Assembly (NCBI GenBank): GCA_032229885.1
Contig: JAVYAJ010000076.1
Location: forward strand, 1 to 6,795
Direction of reading: 5' to 3'
DNA from: Anammoximicrobium sp032229885
GTDB lineage: Bacteria > Planctomycetota > Planctomycetia > Pirellulales > Pirellulaceae
Length of the DNA: 6,795 bases
The notes under the pieces were generated by a model. It was not told the origin of the DNA. It saw only the letters and a list, made by a program, of their open reading frames with translations, and did no database searches. Shown here piece after piece: positions 6,613-6,795 of this stretch. Made by a program: the position numbers and the translations under genes. Numbering within the stretch: position 1 is the stretch's first letter; the number at the start of each line of letters is the position of its first letter.

Positions 6613-6690
6613 TTGGAAACGCAGAGACGCAGAGGACGCAGAGTGTAACGAGGCACATCCCTCTGCGCTCTCTGCGTCTCTGCGTTTCAA
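6613..6690. repeat. CGCAGAG-type dispersed palindromic repeat forming a ~30-bp stem
   Basis: The left arm (6613-6643) and right arm (6661-6690) are near-perfect inverted copies around a 17-base loop. AAACGCAGAGACGCAGAG (6617-6634) matches exactly the complement of 6670-6687, and CGCAGAG (6637-6643) that of 6661-6667; a two-base mismatch and one bulge separate or flank these. Each arm is itself made of CGCAGAG units seven to nine bases apart. From memory, this kind of repeat is scattered in many environmental bacterial genomes and gives spurious proteins reading like NAETQRTQR or SLRLCV. The transcript would fold strongly. It is non-coding and carries no transposase. Confidence 0.8.
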
Positions 6691-6754
6691 AACGTATTTG
6701 CCGCCAGGAACCACCGAGAGTGTCAATCGGCTCACCGAAGCGGTCGTGACCACT

Positions 6755-6795
6755 ACGATGAAGAAGACTGGAAACGCAGAGGACGCAGAGGACGC
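6755..6795. repeat. Second CGCAGAG repeat copy, truncated by right window edge
   Basis: The left arm of another copy starts as ACGATGAAGAAGACTGG and continues as GAAACGCAGAGGACGCAGAG to the window end. It matches 6600-6640 in the same orientation, including about 14 bases of 5' flank (ACGATGAAAAGATTGG in the first copy). Its right arm, if present, lies beyond the window. Confidence 0.7.

Noticed and set aside
6445..6753. Small frames on both strands over the right-end repeats, including one at 6525-6749
   Set aside because: Their translations come mainly from the CGCAGAG repeat (NAETQRTQ-like, SLRLCV-like), a known source of spurious proteins.

Overview
The window is GC-rich bacterial chromosome, most likely from a member of Planctomycetota (perhaps Pirellulales-like) or a near relative. 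This is inferred from three protein traits, not from any marker search. The threonyl-tRNA synthetase is a long form with an insert in its catalytic domain. There is a secreted HEAT-repeat protein of a type I associate with planctomycetes and Verrucomicrobia. There is also a Tat-exported Gfo/Idh/MocA-type oxidoreductase, a family strongly expanded in planctomycetes.

Layout from left to right. Positions 1-163 hold a degenerate tandem array of about eight 18-23 bp units that runs off the left edge. Positions 164-493 are non-coding and lead into thrS, with one weak promoter candidate near 371-396 and a good ribosome binding site at 479-483. thrS (494-2695, +) encodes a complete threonyl-tRNA synthetase with all editing, zinc and class II motif residues I could check. 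A 142-bp convergent intergenic region follows, with a perfect 10-bp-stem hairpin and GC-rich palindromes. The minus strand then carries a large secreted HEAT-repeat protein (2838-4958). Upstream of it is a 166-bp gap containing a phased 14-bp degenerate repeat, then the oxidoreductase gene (5125-6408). The last 387 bases are intergenic. They contain an AGACAATCAAA direct repeat and a CGCAGAG-type dispersed palindromic repeat, with a second copy cut by the right edge.

thrS is housekeeping and unrelated in function to the other two genes. The oxidoreductase and HEAT genes share a strand and both products carry export signals, so they may act together outside the cytoplasm. Periplasmic sugar or glycoside oxidation is a plausible but unproven role. 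I found no CRISPR array, transposase, phage gene, RNA gene, toxin or defence system. The unusual parts are the repeats, the synthetase insert and the C-terminal domain of the HEAT protein.
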